Part shown: piece after piece, positions 53,201 through 63,255 of the stretch
How positions within the stretch are numbered: position 1 is the first letter of the stretch
Layout of the letters: each line of letters opens with the position of its first letter
Source of the DNA: Dryocosmus kuriphilus
Lineage: Eukaryota; Arthropoda; Insecta; Hymenoptera; Cynipidae
Assembly: GCA_038277395.1 (NCBI GenBank)
Contig: CM076192.1
Coordinates: 17,026,299 to 17,090,298 of the forward strand
Length of the DNA stretch: 64,000 nt
Reading direction: 5' to 3'
Program-made: the position numbers and the translations under genes
Notes under the pieces: model-generated
What the model saw: the letters and a program-made list of their open reading frames with translations, nothing else
What the model was told of the DNA's origin: nothing
Databases searched by the model: none

Positions 53201-54117
53201 ATTGAGGACTAACGCTAAAAAAGAGTTTGAAAAGAATCTCTTCAAACTCATGAATGATGCAATTTACGGAAAGACAATGGGGAACGTACGAAAATACGTT
53301 GATGTGAAACTCGTGACAAAGTGGGAGCGTAGGTATGGTGCAGAAGCCCTCATAGCCCGACCAAACTTTCACAGTCGAGCAATCTTCAGTGAAAATCTCG
53401 TTGCGATTGAACTGAGAAGAACTGAAATTTTGTTTCACAAGCCGATCTGTGTAGGGCTTGCTGTGCTGGATATCTCCAAAATCCTAATGTACGACTTTCA
53501 CTACGATTACATGATTAAAAAAATACGGTGACAAATGCAAACTACTATACACTGACACGGACAGTCTTATTTACGAAGTAAAATGTAATGACATTTACGC
53601 CGACATGAAAGACGACATTGACAAATTTGGCACCTCCGACTACCCTCGAGACAATGTTTTCGGAATGCCAGAAGTCAACAAAAAAGTTCTAGGCCTCATG
53701 AAGGATGAGTGTTGTGGTAAAATCGTCACTGAGTTTGTTGGCTTGCTGAGTAAAATGTATAGCATTCGTGTAAACGGTGAAGACGTTGGCAAAAAACCCA
53801 AAGGCGTAAAAGCAAGCATAGTATGCAAAACAATCACATTCGACGACTACACGGAATGCTTGAGAAATTTGTCAGTCCAAAGCAGAACCCAGTATGTCAT
53901 CAGATCAAGACTGCACAATGTCGAGACGATTAAACCATCAAAAATTGCACTGAGTCCTCATAACGATAATCGATGCTTACTCGTCAACACCACAGGCACA
54001 CTTGCGTGGGGACACTACAGACTAAAGAATGCATTTAACGTTGACGCTACTCACGACGATGACGATATACTCACAGACAATGATTATGACCTTTTGGACA
54101 TGCTTGTTAAAAATTAG
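50272..54117 (+). pseudogene. polB: Protein-primed family B DNA polymerase (Polinton polB)
   Basis: About 1,280 codons from ATG 50272 to TAG 54115. Exonuclease motifs IIYADRESLL (Exo I, about 51631), VFHNLSGYDAHFI (Exo II, about 52060) and YMKTDVLLL (Exo III, about 52520) precede the polymerase motifs YLDANNLYGWAM (about 52820), LMNDAIYGKTMGNVRK (about 53250) and YTDTDSLIYE (about 53550). In-frame stops are TGA 51082, TAA 51502 and TAG 52030; one shift near 52590 is undone by another in an A7 run near 53519. The C-terminus is acidic. It would replicate the element by protein priming. All catalytic motifs survive, so inactivation is by scattered hits and perhaps recent. Confidence 0.88.
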
Positions 54118-54325
54118 TTACTGCAGTCATTTCATCATAACTGCACTTTGACATCGCCTTTGTAAATAGCTACTTTCTTGTAAGTATGTTATTATTATTA
54201 TTATTATTACTGTACAGCGGTATCATAAAAATTAGTCACTGCAGACATATCATCATAACTGCATTTTGACATCGCCTTTGTAAATAGTTACTTTCTTGTA
54301 AATATGTTATTATTATTATTATGGG
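54110..54325 (+). repeat. 117-bp duplication with (TTA)n after polB
   Basis: AAAAATTAGT(T/C)ACTGCAG...CTTGTAA(G/A)TATGTTATTATT occurs twice. Each unit ends in a (TTA)n tract. The second tract is the insertion site of the R4/Dong-like element. Polinton B has the same two units in inverted orientation (63600-63820). Confidence 0.85.
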
Positions 54326-55129
54326 CCCATCTCCTCCCACAGGTACTCATGACCCAGTACTTCGCTACCAAACACGGGCGCGAAGGCGGCAAGTGCTTAG
54401 TAGATTCGTTTGTGTCAGATGCGGTTTCAAAAATTATTCTGCTTCCGCATTCGTCAAATAATTAAAATAATTCTGCTCTGGACTATGCAGCATCGCAGCT
54501 TTTGCTCAGGCGTAAAGTGATGCCTGAAGTATGAGGTGTTTTTCTGAATTGAGGAAATTCACAAATGTCTCAAAAAGACGCCCGAAGAACCATTGCTCGT
54601 TTTTTTTTTTTTTTTTTTTTTATTTATTTAAAAAAAATTTTTTTTTTTTAAACGAACAATGCTCCCTTACAGGCAATATTATCAGAGGCATTTGTCCTCA
54701 ATTCTTTTTAATGTTATAAATTTCAAGCAATATTGCTTATCCCAGGTGCCAAGGGGGCAAAAGCACTCCCCAAAGAGAGGATAGCGAGAGAAAGAAAGTC
54801 ACAGACATACCTGGGAATGGAAACCAGAGCGTTCGTCAAGATTTTTTTAAACCAGCATCTGAGACAAACGACTCAATTAATATATTAATATTTCGAGCGG
54901 TGGACAACACACACAACTTCACAAACGTACACGGCCATACACGACACGATAGCGAACATAATAATAACAATAATAACAAGTTATAACAAAAACAAATAAA
55001 AGTCACAAGACATGATAATAAAACTAAATAAAACTCTGTCAAAAAATTTTTTTTTAATATTAAAAATGCATAGCGTGGGGTTGTCAACATTTAAAGTGTA
55101 CGTGGGATAGCCTTATTTACAGAAGACGA
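54325..55129 (-). other. 3' UTR of R4/Dong-like element
   Basis: Non-coding 3' region of the LINE. 54597-54660 is a hairpin with T22 and A/T-rich arms (GAACCATTGCTCGTTT... paired to ...AAACGAACAATGCTC). The terminal 450 bp have a second copy at 18599-19070. Confidence 0.7.
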
Positions 55130-56527
55130 TTAGCCGCTATAGTTGGCAACGCCCATAAAACTCCGGACGATGCGGCAGGTGTTAAGCAATATCGCCTTCT
55201 GTATAAGATGTAAAAATTTCCCAGCTCCCAGGTCTTCCAAGTGCTGGATGAATCTCACGTTAACGTTCCCTGTGGAGGAGATTACTACCGGGTGAAGGGT
55301 GACCTTCTTCACCCTCCACACGGCCATGATCTCCTGCCGCAACTCCGCATACTTCTGGATCTTCTCAGTGTATCGAAGTTGGATATTGTGGTTTAAGGGA
55401 ACACTAATGTCAATAATTCTGACATGTTGCTCATGTTTGTTCCACCAGAGGACGTCTGGGCGATTATGCCTGACCAGGTGGTCTGTCAGGATAGTCCTGT
55501 CCCAGTAGAGGAGATGATGTTCGTTCTCTAGTACTCTTACAGGGGAGTATTTATAATAAGGCTTACGTTCCTCTAGCAAACCAAGATTTAGAGCAATCTG
55601 TTGGTGGATAATCCCTGCAGGATCATTGTGTCTGCGGGTATATTCTTGCGAGGCAAGCATCGTACATCCATCAATGATGTGCTCGATTGTCTCACTTGGA
55701 TTACCACAGAGGCGGCATTTATCAATGACCGCCTTAAAATTGAGGACATGCTTTTGGTAGTTCCTCGTGTTCATTACTCCATCTTGGATAGGAATAACGA
55801 ACCCCTCCGTTTCCGGAAAGAGTTCTCCCCGCTTTAGCCAGAGGTTTGAAGCATTAGTATCTACGCATGGAAGATCTAGTATTTGAGGGTGCTTTCCATG
55901 CAGTTGCTTACCAGGCCATTGAGCATTAAGTTGTTCAACAGTTAGGTGTCCGATGTTTTGGTAATCAGCAACTGCAAGCTTAAGAGGGGTGTACAGGTCT
56001 ACTCTACAGATGTAGTCGTAGAGCGGTATATTCGTCCTGTTGAGGAAGTATTCGCGTAGCTGTGTAACCTGTGAGTCACAAAGCCGTCGAACGTCCAAAG
56101 CCCCTCTACCCCCAAGCTTGCGCGGTAGGACTATTCTCTCCACAGCCGTCCTCTCGTGATGCATCCGATGCTCAGATATTTTCACGCGGATGATTCGGTT
56201 TAAAGCCTCAACATCTGTTTCAGGCCACAATAATAACCCAAAGGAGTATGTTAGGAGAGGTATAGCAAAGGTGTTAATTGCTTTGGTGACGTTCTTAGCA
56301 GTGAGACCGGTAGACATGATCGAACTCAGTCGTCTCGAAAAGGAAGTCTTAAGTGCCTTTTTCATTGCAGACAGGAGTGGTCCTCTTGCCTGCAATATAC
56401 CGAGATACCTATACGACTCCTCAACAATCATCGTCTGTATTAGATCATGATCATCCGCCTCCAGTGGTGTGATCATCTCTCCACGGGATAAATGCAGTTT
56501 CCTGCATTTATCCAGGCCCAGATTCAT
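55130..56527 (-). CDS. R4/Dong-like ORF, thumb to restriction-like endonuclease
   Basis: 465 open codons. MNLGLDKCRKLHLSRGEMI follows the YMDD box directly and continues the RT thumb; GLTAKNVTKAINTFAIPLLTYSF and LPRKLGGRGALDVRRL are R2/R4-clade landmarks. CRLCGNPSETIEHIIDGC is the C-x2-C-x8-H-x4-C zinc finger and RPDVLWWNKHE...RIIDISVPL...KYAELRQEI the PD-(D/E)xK-type endonuclease. The C-terminal 70 residues are typical tail. The protein would cut at its TAA-repeat target and prime cDNA synthesis. This part appears intact. Confidence 0.88.
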   Translation of the reverse strand: MNLGLDKCRKLHLSRGEMITPLEADDHDLIQTMIVEESYRYLGILQARGPLLSAMKKALKTSFSRRLSSIMSTGLTAKNVTKAINTFAIPLLTYSFGLLLWPETDVEALNRIIRVKISEHRMHHERTAVERIVLPRKLGGRGALDVRRLCDSQVTQLREYFLNRTNIPLYDYICRVDLYTPLKLAVADYQNIGHLTVEQLNAQWPGKQLHGKHPQILDLPCVDTNASNLWLKRGELFPETEGFVIPIQDGVMNTRNYQKHVLNFKAVIDKCRLCGNPSETIEHIIDGCTMLASQEYTRRHNDPAGIIHQQIALNLGLLEERKPYYKYSPVRVLENEHHLLYWDRTILTDHLVRHNRPDVLWWNKHEQHVRIIDISVPLNHNIQLRYTEKIQKYAELRQEIMAVWRVKKVTLHPVVISSTGNVNVRFIQHLEDLGAGKFLHLIQKAILLNTCRIVRSFMGVANYSG

Positions 56528-57460
56528 CCTGATGTCGTTGGAAAACTGCAGTAAGATGTTGAGAGAGTCTTGCAGCTTGGACTCTGAGCCAGCTTAAATC
56601 TTAAGGTCATCCATATAAAGGAGGTGAGTGAGCTGAGATTCAGACACTCCCGCCATAATACTGAACCCATAGGACGTGGTGTTAAGTGTCCTGCTTAAAG
56701 GGTTTAAGGTTAAACAGAACCATAATGAACTGAAACAGTCACCTTGGAAGATACCTCGTTTAATTGATCAGGACTGAGTGTCCCTCGCGGCTTCACGACT
56801 AAAACACCTGATTTTCGTGCACCAGGTGCTCATTGCGGGATCCAGAAGTTGAATCACACGTGGACAGATCTTATATATCCTTAGGACCTCAAGCAAATAG
56901 TCGTGGGGCACCGAGGGAAAAGCCTGTTTATAGTCAATGTAGACCATGTGCAAATTACGTTGGTGGTGCTTCGCATGCAAAACGGCCACAGTGTCAATTG
57001 TAACCAAGTTCTTGCAACCACGGGAGCCTCGACAGCAACCCTGTTGTTCTTGTGTGAGGACGTTGTTCTCCTCGCAATGTTTATAGATGCCTTCGGAAAT
57101 AATAGCCGTGAGACACTTGCAGAGTGTGGAAAGGCAGGCAATTGGTCGGTAGTCTTTAGGACTATCAGGATCTGGTTTTTTTGGTATCATATACGTGACT
57201 CCCTCTGTCATGAAGGAAGGCATAAGTTCCGGATTGTCCAGAATGGCCTGAAGAGCGCCTGCAAGGGCGGGGTTCAAAACCACCAGATACTTGTACCAGA
57301 AACTGTGCACCCCGTTCGGACCAGCCGCCTTCCAGCTCTTTGCCCTCTTTAGGATGCGAATTACCTCAGAAGCTGTGATAGATAGATCATCCATCGCAGG
57401 TAGTTCTGAAACTCTGTCCTTTTCGAGGTCAAGCCACGGCATGTCCAGAGCACTTGACAC
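56528..57460 (-). pseudogene. R4/Dong-like reverse transcriptase
   Basis: 56768-57460: RAKSWKAAGPNGVHSFWYKYL, GVTYMIPKKPDPDSPKDYRPIACLST, QQGCCRGSRGCKNLVTID, MVYIDYKQAFPSVPHDYLLE (first catalytic Asp). After TGA at 56768 and a shift: GIFQGDCFSSLWFCLTLNPLS and LLYMDDLKI with both palm aspartates (56608-56625), then a TAA. The RT domain is complete but interrupted twice. Confidence 0.88.
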
Positions 57461-57481
57461 ATGATTACCCCAGATACCTGA

Positions 57482-58652
57482 CTAATATCCAGCCATCTCC
57501 TCAGCACTTGGGAGTTCACTGGCATTATTGATTTCCCCATCATAAAGTTTACGGTAAAATTTCTTTTCATTCTGTAGGAAGGTCTTGTTGTCATAACCTC
57601 TCGCGGTAGACCGCTTGAAGCGTCGCAGACGTGCTGATAGGACCATGAGCCTTTGTCTAAAGTAGTCAATTACTTCGTCCAGATCTTTAGATATTCTTGG
57701 ATTGATGTTAAGTGGACGAAGGATTTCCTCTACGTGGCGAGTCAGCTTCTGTGCCCGATTGCTCTTTCTAAATTGGTACAAACCGACCAAGTTTAGCTCT
57801 TATTTTGCTGACTTCGTTTTGAAGCCTAAACTTCCACGGGGGATCTGACTTACTCCTGGGGAAGTGGGTGTTATTTGCCCTAGGCTTGATTTTGATGTTC
57901 AACGTCCTGGCACACGCGACGGCAGCGCAATATGCAATAGTCTGCAACTGCTGTAAGCTCATGTCTTGGTGCAGGAACAGAGGCAATATATGGTTGTTTA
58001 AGCTGCCAACTAACCGGAGAAGGTCGTTGTTAATCCTAAATTTTGGAAGACCACTCCTTTGGGATGGTTCCTGTTCCGTAAACTCTATGATGGCATCAGT
58101 GAAGTACCTTAAAAGACGCAAACTCTCCTCATTGAGCTCTCCAATCGGGTCCGCAAGGGCCTGGTCCGCGGAATGAAGCCCTAAGGACTGACGACTATGT
58201 GACAGCCTTCGTTTCACACACCCCGGGTCAAGCTCCTGGCCATTTGTAGCGTCTTGTATTTCAGGCAGAATCTCCCGATCGACCGCCTCCATGGGGCTCA
58301 TTTCGGGGAGCGCAAGTTGTTGTTGCCCTCGCCTCTTGATATTTTCAATTTCGACCACGCAGAGGAGCTTACGACGCTCAATTGAGCGGAATTGGTCAGC
58401 TAGATGTTGGGGGGTCACCCTCGAAGCCAAATCCGGATGAAGGTCTATGAAGAGACGATGTTGCTCATACGTCACAACCCCCTCGCCGAAAAAAGCTTCA
58501 AAGTGACATCTGACCACATCCTTATTCATGGTTTTCCATGATATCCGCTTTCTGGTCTGTGTACCCACCTGTTGTTGTTGGAGTGCGGTTTCAACCTCAG
58601 ATCTGATTCGGTTGATGGTTCTTCTGTGCAGGAGACTCTCTTGAGTTATCAA
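57482..58652 (-). pseudogene. R4/Dong-like ORF, N-terminal half
   Basis: 57768-58652: TINRIRSEVETALQQQQVG, FFGEGVVTYEQHRLFIDLHP, RRLSHSRQSLGLHSADQALA and LRLLRYFTDAIIEF; 57482-57790: RKSNRAQKLTRHVEEILRPLN, YDNKTFLQNEKKFYRKLYDG. The order is usual for R4-clade proteins. I see no classical N-terminal zinc finger. The two segments overlap by a few codons in different phases, indicating one frameshift near 57780. Confidence 0.75.
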
Positions 58653-58759
58653 AAATGTTCTCCGATTAAGGTCATCTCCTGTTACTGTCGGTAATTCCGG
58701 AAATCTCGCTACAAATTTTCGGCGAAAGGCTATCCCGTCCTGTGAAGCAGTGGTCGCAC

Positions 58760-59098
58760 CTAACTCATTTTCAAATTTGCAGCGCAGCGTATCAAATACT
58801 CATCATGCTGAGGTTGAAAGTTGATGCGCTGCTGCGACATTCCTGCTGAAGTGGTCGGAAGTTCAGTATCGCCCGAAGCATCATCAGCAGTTGTACCTGG
58901 TGACATGGCACCTGTCGCCTTTTGCCGATGTTCTGGCTGGACAGAATTTTCTTCGGGTGACATGGACCGAGTTGCCTGTCCATCACGCAACTCGCCGTTT
59001 TCATCCCGAATATATACACCCCCATCGGTGTTATTAGGGGGGACCCGACGATCTTCGGGTAGCGACCACCGCTTCATAAACCTCTTCAAATTTTCCAT
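58760..59098 (-). pseudogene. R4/Dong-like ORF, N-terminal end
   Basis: Starts ATGGAAAATTTGAAGAGG at 59098 and encodes an acidic/Ser-Thr-Pro-rich N-terminus (PPNNTDGGVYIRDENGELRD...), then LIRCAANLKMS-stop. The following 100 bp read in another frame TTASQDGIAFRRKFVARFPELP-like, so the ORF continues after a shift. The 5' UTR is 59099-59412. Confidence 0.65.
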
Positions 59099-59429
59099 AA
59101 GGGTTTTTGTTAGCTAGAGAAAGGAAGGTCCGCCCCCGCAGAGCCCCGCATGCAAGGGTAAGGTCTAAATACTCTAGGAGGCGACCCTGTATCCTAGAGA
59201 CATCGTTTATGACACCACATCCCTGGTGCCATGCAGCCTTAAGCACGGTAGTTCACACCCATGACTTGGGGGTTATTCCTTTGGGACCATCCCTGGACCA
59301 TTGTCCGCGACTGCTTATTTAACTTTGTAGCCATATTCAGCAGAATTCCTTGGTACAGGACTCCTCTATCCGCAATCTGAGGACGCGCCCGGTGGCCTGG
59401 TCAAAGGCCCCATCCATTATTATCCATTA

Positions 59430-59650
59430 CTTCTGTACAGCGGTATCACCTGCGTTGAGGTGAATGGATTGTTGCAAATCTGACTCTAGTTCAACTTTTG
59501 TAAATGCACGGCGGTATCACCTGCGTTGAGATGAATGGATTCTTGCAAATCTATTTATAGTTCAACTTTTGTAAATGCACAGCGGTATCAACTGCGTTGA
59601 GGTAAATTGATTCTTGCAAATCTATCTATATTTCAACTTTGTAAATAGGG
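59430..59650. repeat. 71-bp minisatellite, three units, Polinton A
   Basis: CAGCGGTATCA(C)CTGCGTTGAGGT... units begin at about 59438, 59509 and 59580, each ending TTTTGTAAATG. The inverted counterpart in Polinton B is 63390-63600, also with three units. Confidence 0.85.
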
Positions 59651-59670
59651 TGTATAGGAGTTATATATTT

Positions 59671-59676
59671 GAATAA
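59671..59676 (+). promoter_or_regulatory. AATAAA candidate poly(A) signal
   Basis: TTGAATAAAGACAAG downstream of polB after the minisatellite, present in both Polinton copies. It could end the polymerase transcript; there is no direct evidence. Confidence 0.35.
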
Positions 59677-59769
59677 AGACAAGATGTGAATGCATATAAA
59701 TTGCTTTTTTTATTTATCAAGGAACCTTACACCTACTTAGTGTAAGCATATGGTATATACATTTATAGT

Positions 59770-59820
59770 TTAGTCTAACATTGGTTCAGCGTTGCTTCAA
59801 CGTTGGCTCAACATTGCACA
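59770..59820. repeat. Short AACGTTG(A/G)GC minisatellite, Polinton A (few units)
   Basis: GGTTCAGCGTTGCTTCAACGTTGGCTCAACATTG: about three 12-bp units. The same place in Polinton B (63110-63255) has about twelve. Confidence 0.75.
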
Positions 59821-59837
59821 AAAAATTGATTACATAT

Positions 59838-60090
59838 CTGATATGTCAAGCCTAGCCACTTTACATATACTTTATTGCCACGTTTCCTGATTACTTTTTT
59901 CCACAAGTTATACGTCTGGATGCTTCTCTTTGAAAAGTTTCTGTTCATAGAATCCGCCAGCGATAGTTTTCTCTTGATGGTCCTTGTGCTTGTACGCCGC
60001 TGTATTGTTGGGTATGACTTGAGTGACAGTGAATATCTCTCTCTTGTCCAGTTGGGAGGTGTATACTTTAATTTACCTTCGTAATAATTT
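59838..60090 (-). pseudogene. Polinton integrase C-terminal and chromodomain remnant, copy A
   Basis: No start codon. The minus strand reads GKLKYTPPNWTREIFTVTQV, then KDHQEKTIAGGFYEQKLFKE and HPDV-stop; after small shifts VIRKRGNKVYVKWLGL. NWTxEIFxVxxVxPxNxxxYxxKD...GxFYEQxL is the conserved C-terminal part of Polinton integrases and VYVKWLG a chromodomain start. Everything upstream, including the DDE core, is missing: only about 150 bp separate it from the element end. The plus-strand open frame 59875-60084 is its antisense shadow. Confidence 0.7.
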
Positions 60091-60238
60091 ACGTCTAGTG
60101 TTTATTACATAACGCCATATACATAGAGAGATGACGATTGCGCAGGCGCAAAGTTATTGTCACATGAAACATAACCTCTAATCATGAAACAAAAACCGGG
60201 TCGACATATTTTATTACGTAGATGACGCCAGTATAGCT

Positions 60239-60902
60239 GTAATGTGACGTATGTAATGTTAGGGTCACGTTTCTGGTTTCTACCACGCATAGTAATAGTA
60301 GTAGTAGGGCGGGAATATTGAAATAAATATTCCAACTTGAATATTTTTTAAACCTGAGAGGAACGCAAAATATAACAATAATCGTTCGCAAACGACAATG
60401 AGATACATAAGAATATATCTGTATAAACTTAAACGTATATGTATACTAAAAAATTATGTAAAACTTCATAATTATATATATATATATATACATGTGCGTG
60501 TGTGTGTGTGCGTTCGTGTATGTTTGTGTGTATCTATATATATATATATAATAAGAAATGAAACTGCAGACGTTAAGAGATTTTACTTAGCAAGAGGTTG
60601 AAGCTAAGAATAGATAGGGATTAGAAATTTAAGGTAAATTAAGGACAGATGTAATACAAGCAATTTTCGAAAACTGCAGGAATGCACTATTTATGTAGGA
60701 CCGTAGTCATAAGACGCTTTCGCTTTGCACCGGCGGATGTACCCGAGACTCAGCTCACTCCTGGATCTAGGGAAAAGTATTCAAAAACGAAACATAAAAC
60801 TAAATAACTGCTGTGTAGGAGAACATTTGTGCGGGGTCTGGGAAAATCTAAATCTTTTTCTTATGACACGTTTTAGCCTTCAGCTATTTTCACAACCTAT
60901 TA
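60239..60902. other. Spacer between Polinton ends, microsatellites
   Basis: No convincing gene. Includes (AGT)n near 60290, (TA)n and (TG)n from about 60472 to 60550. Confidence 0.5.
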
Positions 60903-61526
60903 TGTAACATTTATTACGGTTCTTGAGGACTACGAGTTCCGCTGGCCCTCGGAAAAGGGAAGAGGGCCTTCACCAACCCCATTCAAGCGAAAACCATGTC
61001 GACGAGCCCTCACCGGAGGAAACACTGTACTCCACGTGGAGTGAAGTGCGCGCATCATGTCCCGGCTACAGGGAAGCCAGCTAGCCTGAACACTCGGGGC
61101 CCTATTGGACAGCCAGAAATTATAAATTAGAAATCGGGGGTGCGAAAGTGGGGACTAGAATTAGCGTCGTTTTCTCTTTCAGGCAGACTTGTCTCGGCTT
61201 CGGTATTGAAAAGTCCTCTCTCGAGTTTCATTCTGTTACGGACAATTTTATTGTAAAATTTCATTCGACTATTGTAATTTTTGTGGGAGTTTGTTAACGA
61301 TTTGTTGAGAAATATACATTACTCTTCTGAAAATCAATGAACTGGTAATTATTTTCTCCAAAATAATTCACCCTCATTTACAGAGTTTTGTTTTACCTTC
61401 TTATAAATCCGATCCCCGCACCTTTAAACTTGGCCCGAACACCACGAAGCGCACTTCAGTGCCTAATCAGCTGAACCAGGTAACCCCGGAAGAAACCCAC
61501 CGTACCGACCAGCCTCGTACGTAACA
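60903..61526 (+). repeat. Possible solo LTR
   Basis: TGTAACATTTATTACGG ... CCTCGTACGTAACA: TG...CA ends, 624 bp, GC-richer than its surroundings, without coding frame. No second copy and no target duplication visible, so uncertain. Confidence 0.3.
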
Positions 61527-62685
61527 GTAAGGGTTCTGCAACTCAGTCGGTAAGATGAGAGAGCTTTCATACCATTTTTCCTCTTCCAATGTTCCCTGAA
61601 ATGCCAACACTACAATCTGTTCAATCAGATCATACCATTTTCCCTATTCCAACTATAAAAATGTTCCCTAAAATTTTAATATCGCAATTTGTGCAATCGA
61701 ATCACAACATTTTCCCTCTTCCAACTCTAAGAGCCTTACCTGAAATTTCTAAATTACAATCTGTTCAATCAAATCAAACCATTTTCCCTGTGTTCCAACT
61801 CTAAAAACTTTCCCAAGAAATTTATTTTTCCCTCTTTCCAGCTAATAAAACTGAGGACAATATTTTCCCCCTATCCAGCTGATGAAACTGAGTACAATTT
61901 TTTTCCCCTTTTCCAGCTGATAAAACTGAGCAGTATGAGGACAAGGCGGGTGAGGACTATGAGCTTGCAAATGGTCCTCATCCACCTCATACTGCTTAGT
62001 TTTATCAGCTGGAAAAAGGGGAAAAAAGTTGTACTCAGTTTCATCAGCTGTAGAGGGGGAATATATTGTCCTCAGTTTTATTAGCTGGAAAGGGGGGCAA
62101 ATAAATTTCTTGGGAAAGTTTTTAGAGTTGGAACAGGGAAAATGGTACGATTTGATTGAACAGATTGTAATTTTGAAATTTCAGGTAAGGCTTTTAGAGT
62201 TGGAACAGGGAAAATGGTGTGATTCGATTGCACAAATTGTGATTTTTAAATTTTAGTGAATAATTTTAGAGTTGGAACAGGGAAAGTGGTTTGATTTGAT
62301 TGAACAGATTGTAATTTTGAAATTTCAGGTAAGGTTTTTAGAGTTGGAACAGGGAAAATGGTGTGATTCGATTGCACAAATTGTGATTTTTAAATTTTAG
62401 GGAATATTTTTAGAGTTGGAACAGGGAAAATGGTTTGATTTGATTGAACAGATTGTAATTTTGAAATTTCAGGTAAGTTTTTTAAAGTTGGAACAGGGAA
62501 AATGGTGTGATTCGATTGCACAAATTGTGATTCTTAAATTTTGGGGAATATTTTTAGAGCTGGAATAGGGAAAAGGGTATGATTTGAATGAACAGATTGT
62601 AATTTTGAAATTTCAGGGAATATTGGAAGAGGAAAAATGGTATGAAAGCTCTCTCGTCTTACCGACTGAGTTGCAGAACCCTTAC
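61527..62685. mobile_element. Foldback element with minisatellite arms
   Basis: Ends GTAAGGGTTCTGCAACTC and, inverted, GAGTTGCAGAACCCTTAC. Both arms continue inwards as CGGTAAGA(T/C)GAGAGAGCTTTCATACC and then a tandem of about 71-bp units, about three in the left arm and seven in the right, alternating two variants (TTTGATTGAACAG and ATTCGATTGCACA). The central hairpin is about 61850-62090 with a loop near 61945-61985. CAG flanks the left end and follows within one base on the right. Non-coding. Confidence 0.8.
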
Positions 62686-62843
62686 AGCTATACTGGCGTC
62701 ATCTACGTAATAAAATATGTCGACCCGGTTTTTGTTTCATGATTAGAGGTTATGTTTCATGTGACAATAACTTTGCGCCTGCGTAATCGTCATCTCTCTA
62801 TGTATATGGCGTTATGTAATAAACTCTAGACGTAAATTATTAC

Positions 62844-63088
62844 GAAGATAAATTAAAGTATACACCTCCCAACTGAACAAGAGAGAGATATTCACTGTCA
62901 CTCAAGTCATACCCAACAATACAGCGGCGTACAAGCACAAGGACCATCAAGAGCAAACTATCGCTGGCGGATTCTATGAACAGACACTTTTCAAAGAGAA
63001 GCATCCAGACGTATAACTTGTGGAAAAAAGTAATCAGGAAACGTTGCAATAAAGTATATGTAAAGTGAATAGGCTTGACATATTAGAT
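62844..63088 (+). pseudogene. Polinton integrase C-terminal remnant, copy B
   Basis: Plus strand reads DKLKYTPPN-stop-TREIFTVTQVIPNNT, then QTIAGGFYEQTLFKE and HPDV-stop. The first stop is TGA where copy A has TGG, and TGG of KWLG is also TGA here. The HPDV-stop indel is shared by A and B, so it pre-dates their duplication. Confidence 0.7.
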
Positions 63089-63109
63089 ATGTAATCAATT
63101 TTTTGTGCA

Positions 63110-63255
63110 ATGTTGAGCCAACGATGAACCAACGCTGAACCATCTTTGAAACAACGTTGAGCCAACGTTGAACCAACGATGAACCAACATTGAACTAACG
63201 TTGAACCATCTTTGAACCAACGTTGAGCCAACGTTGAAGCAACGCTGAACCAATG
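63110..63255. repeat. Expanded AACGTTGA minisatellite, Polinton B
   Basis: About twelve units of 12-13 bp (AACGTTGAGCC, AACGATGAACC, ATCTTTGAACC). Expansion relative to copy A at 59770-59820. Confidence 0.85.

Larger units (their letters stand above)
54325..59412 (-). mobile_element. R4/Dong-like non-LTR retrotransposon inserted in (TTA)n
   Basis: On the minus strand: 5' end near 59412 (GGGCCTTTGACC), a single long ORF with RT and a C-terminal restriction-like endonuclease, 3' UTR (about 54325-55129) and junction to a (TTA)n tract, i.e. (TAA)n after its 3' end. Dong of Bombyx mori, of the R4 clade, is known to insert in TAA repeats. Comparison with the uninterrupted tract at 63601-63628 in Polinton B gives the empty site. 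About 5.1 kb, apparently full length, with a few stops and shifts. Confidence 0.88.
49680..60238 (+). mobile_element. Polinton/Maverick A, right end with interrupted terminal region
   Basis: Contains a protein-primed family B DNA polymerase pseudogene, tandem repeats, a Polinton-type integrase C-terminal remnant and a terminal sequence ending ...TATAGCT. The segment from 54110 to 60238, minus the R4/Dong-like insertion at about 54325-59430, is repeated in inverted orientation at 62686-63820. Polinton termini start AG and end CT, as here. The left end of the element is not in evidence: no copy of the terminus is seen before 49680, so it is truncated or rearranged. Confidence 0.75.

Noticed and set aside
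59875..60084. Conserved 69-codon protein, also mirrored at 62840-63049
   Set aside because: Antisense of the integrase remnant; conserved only because the two arms are copies.
60903..61526. Full LTR element between the Polinton ends
   Set aside because: Only one TG...CA segment without coding sequence, primer site or duplication; kept only as a low-confidence solo LTR.
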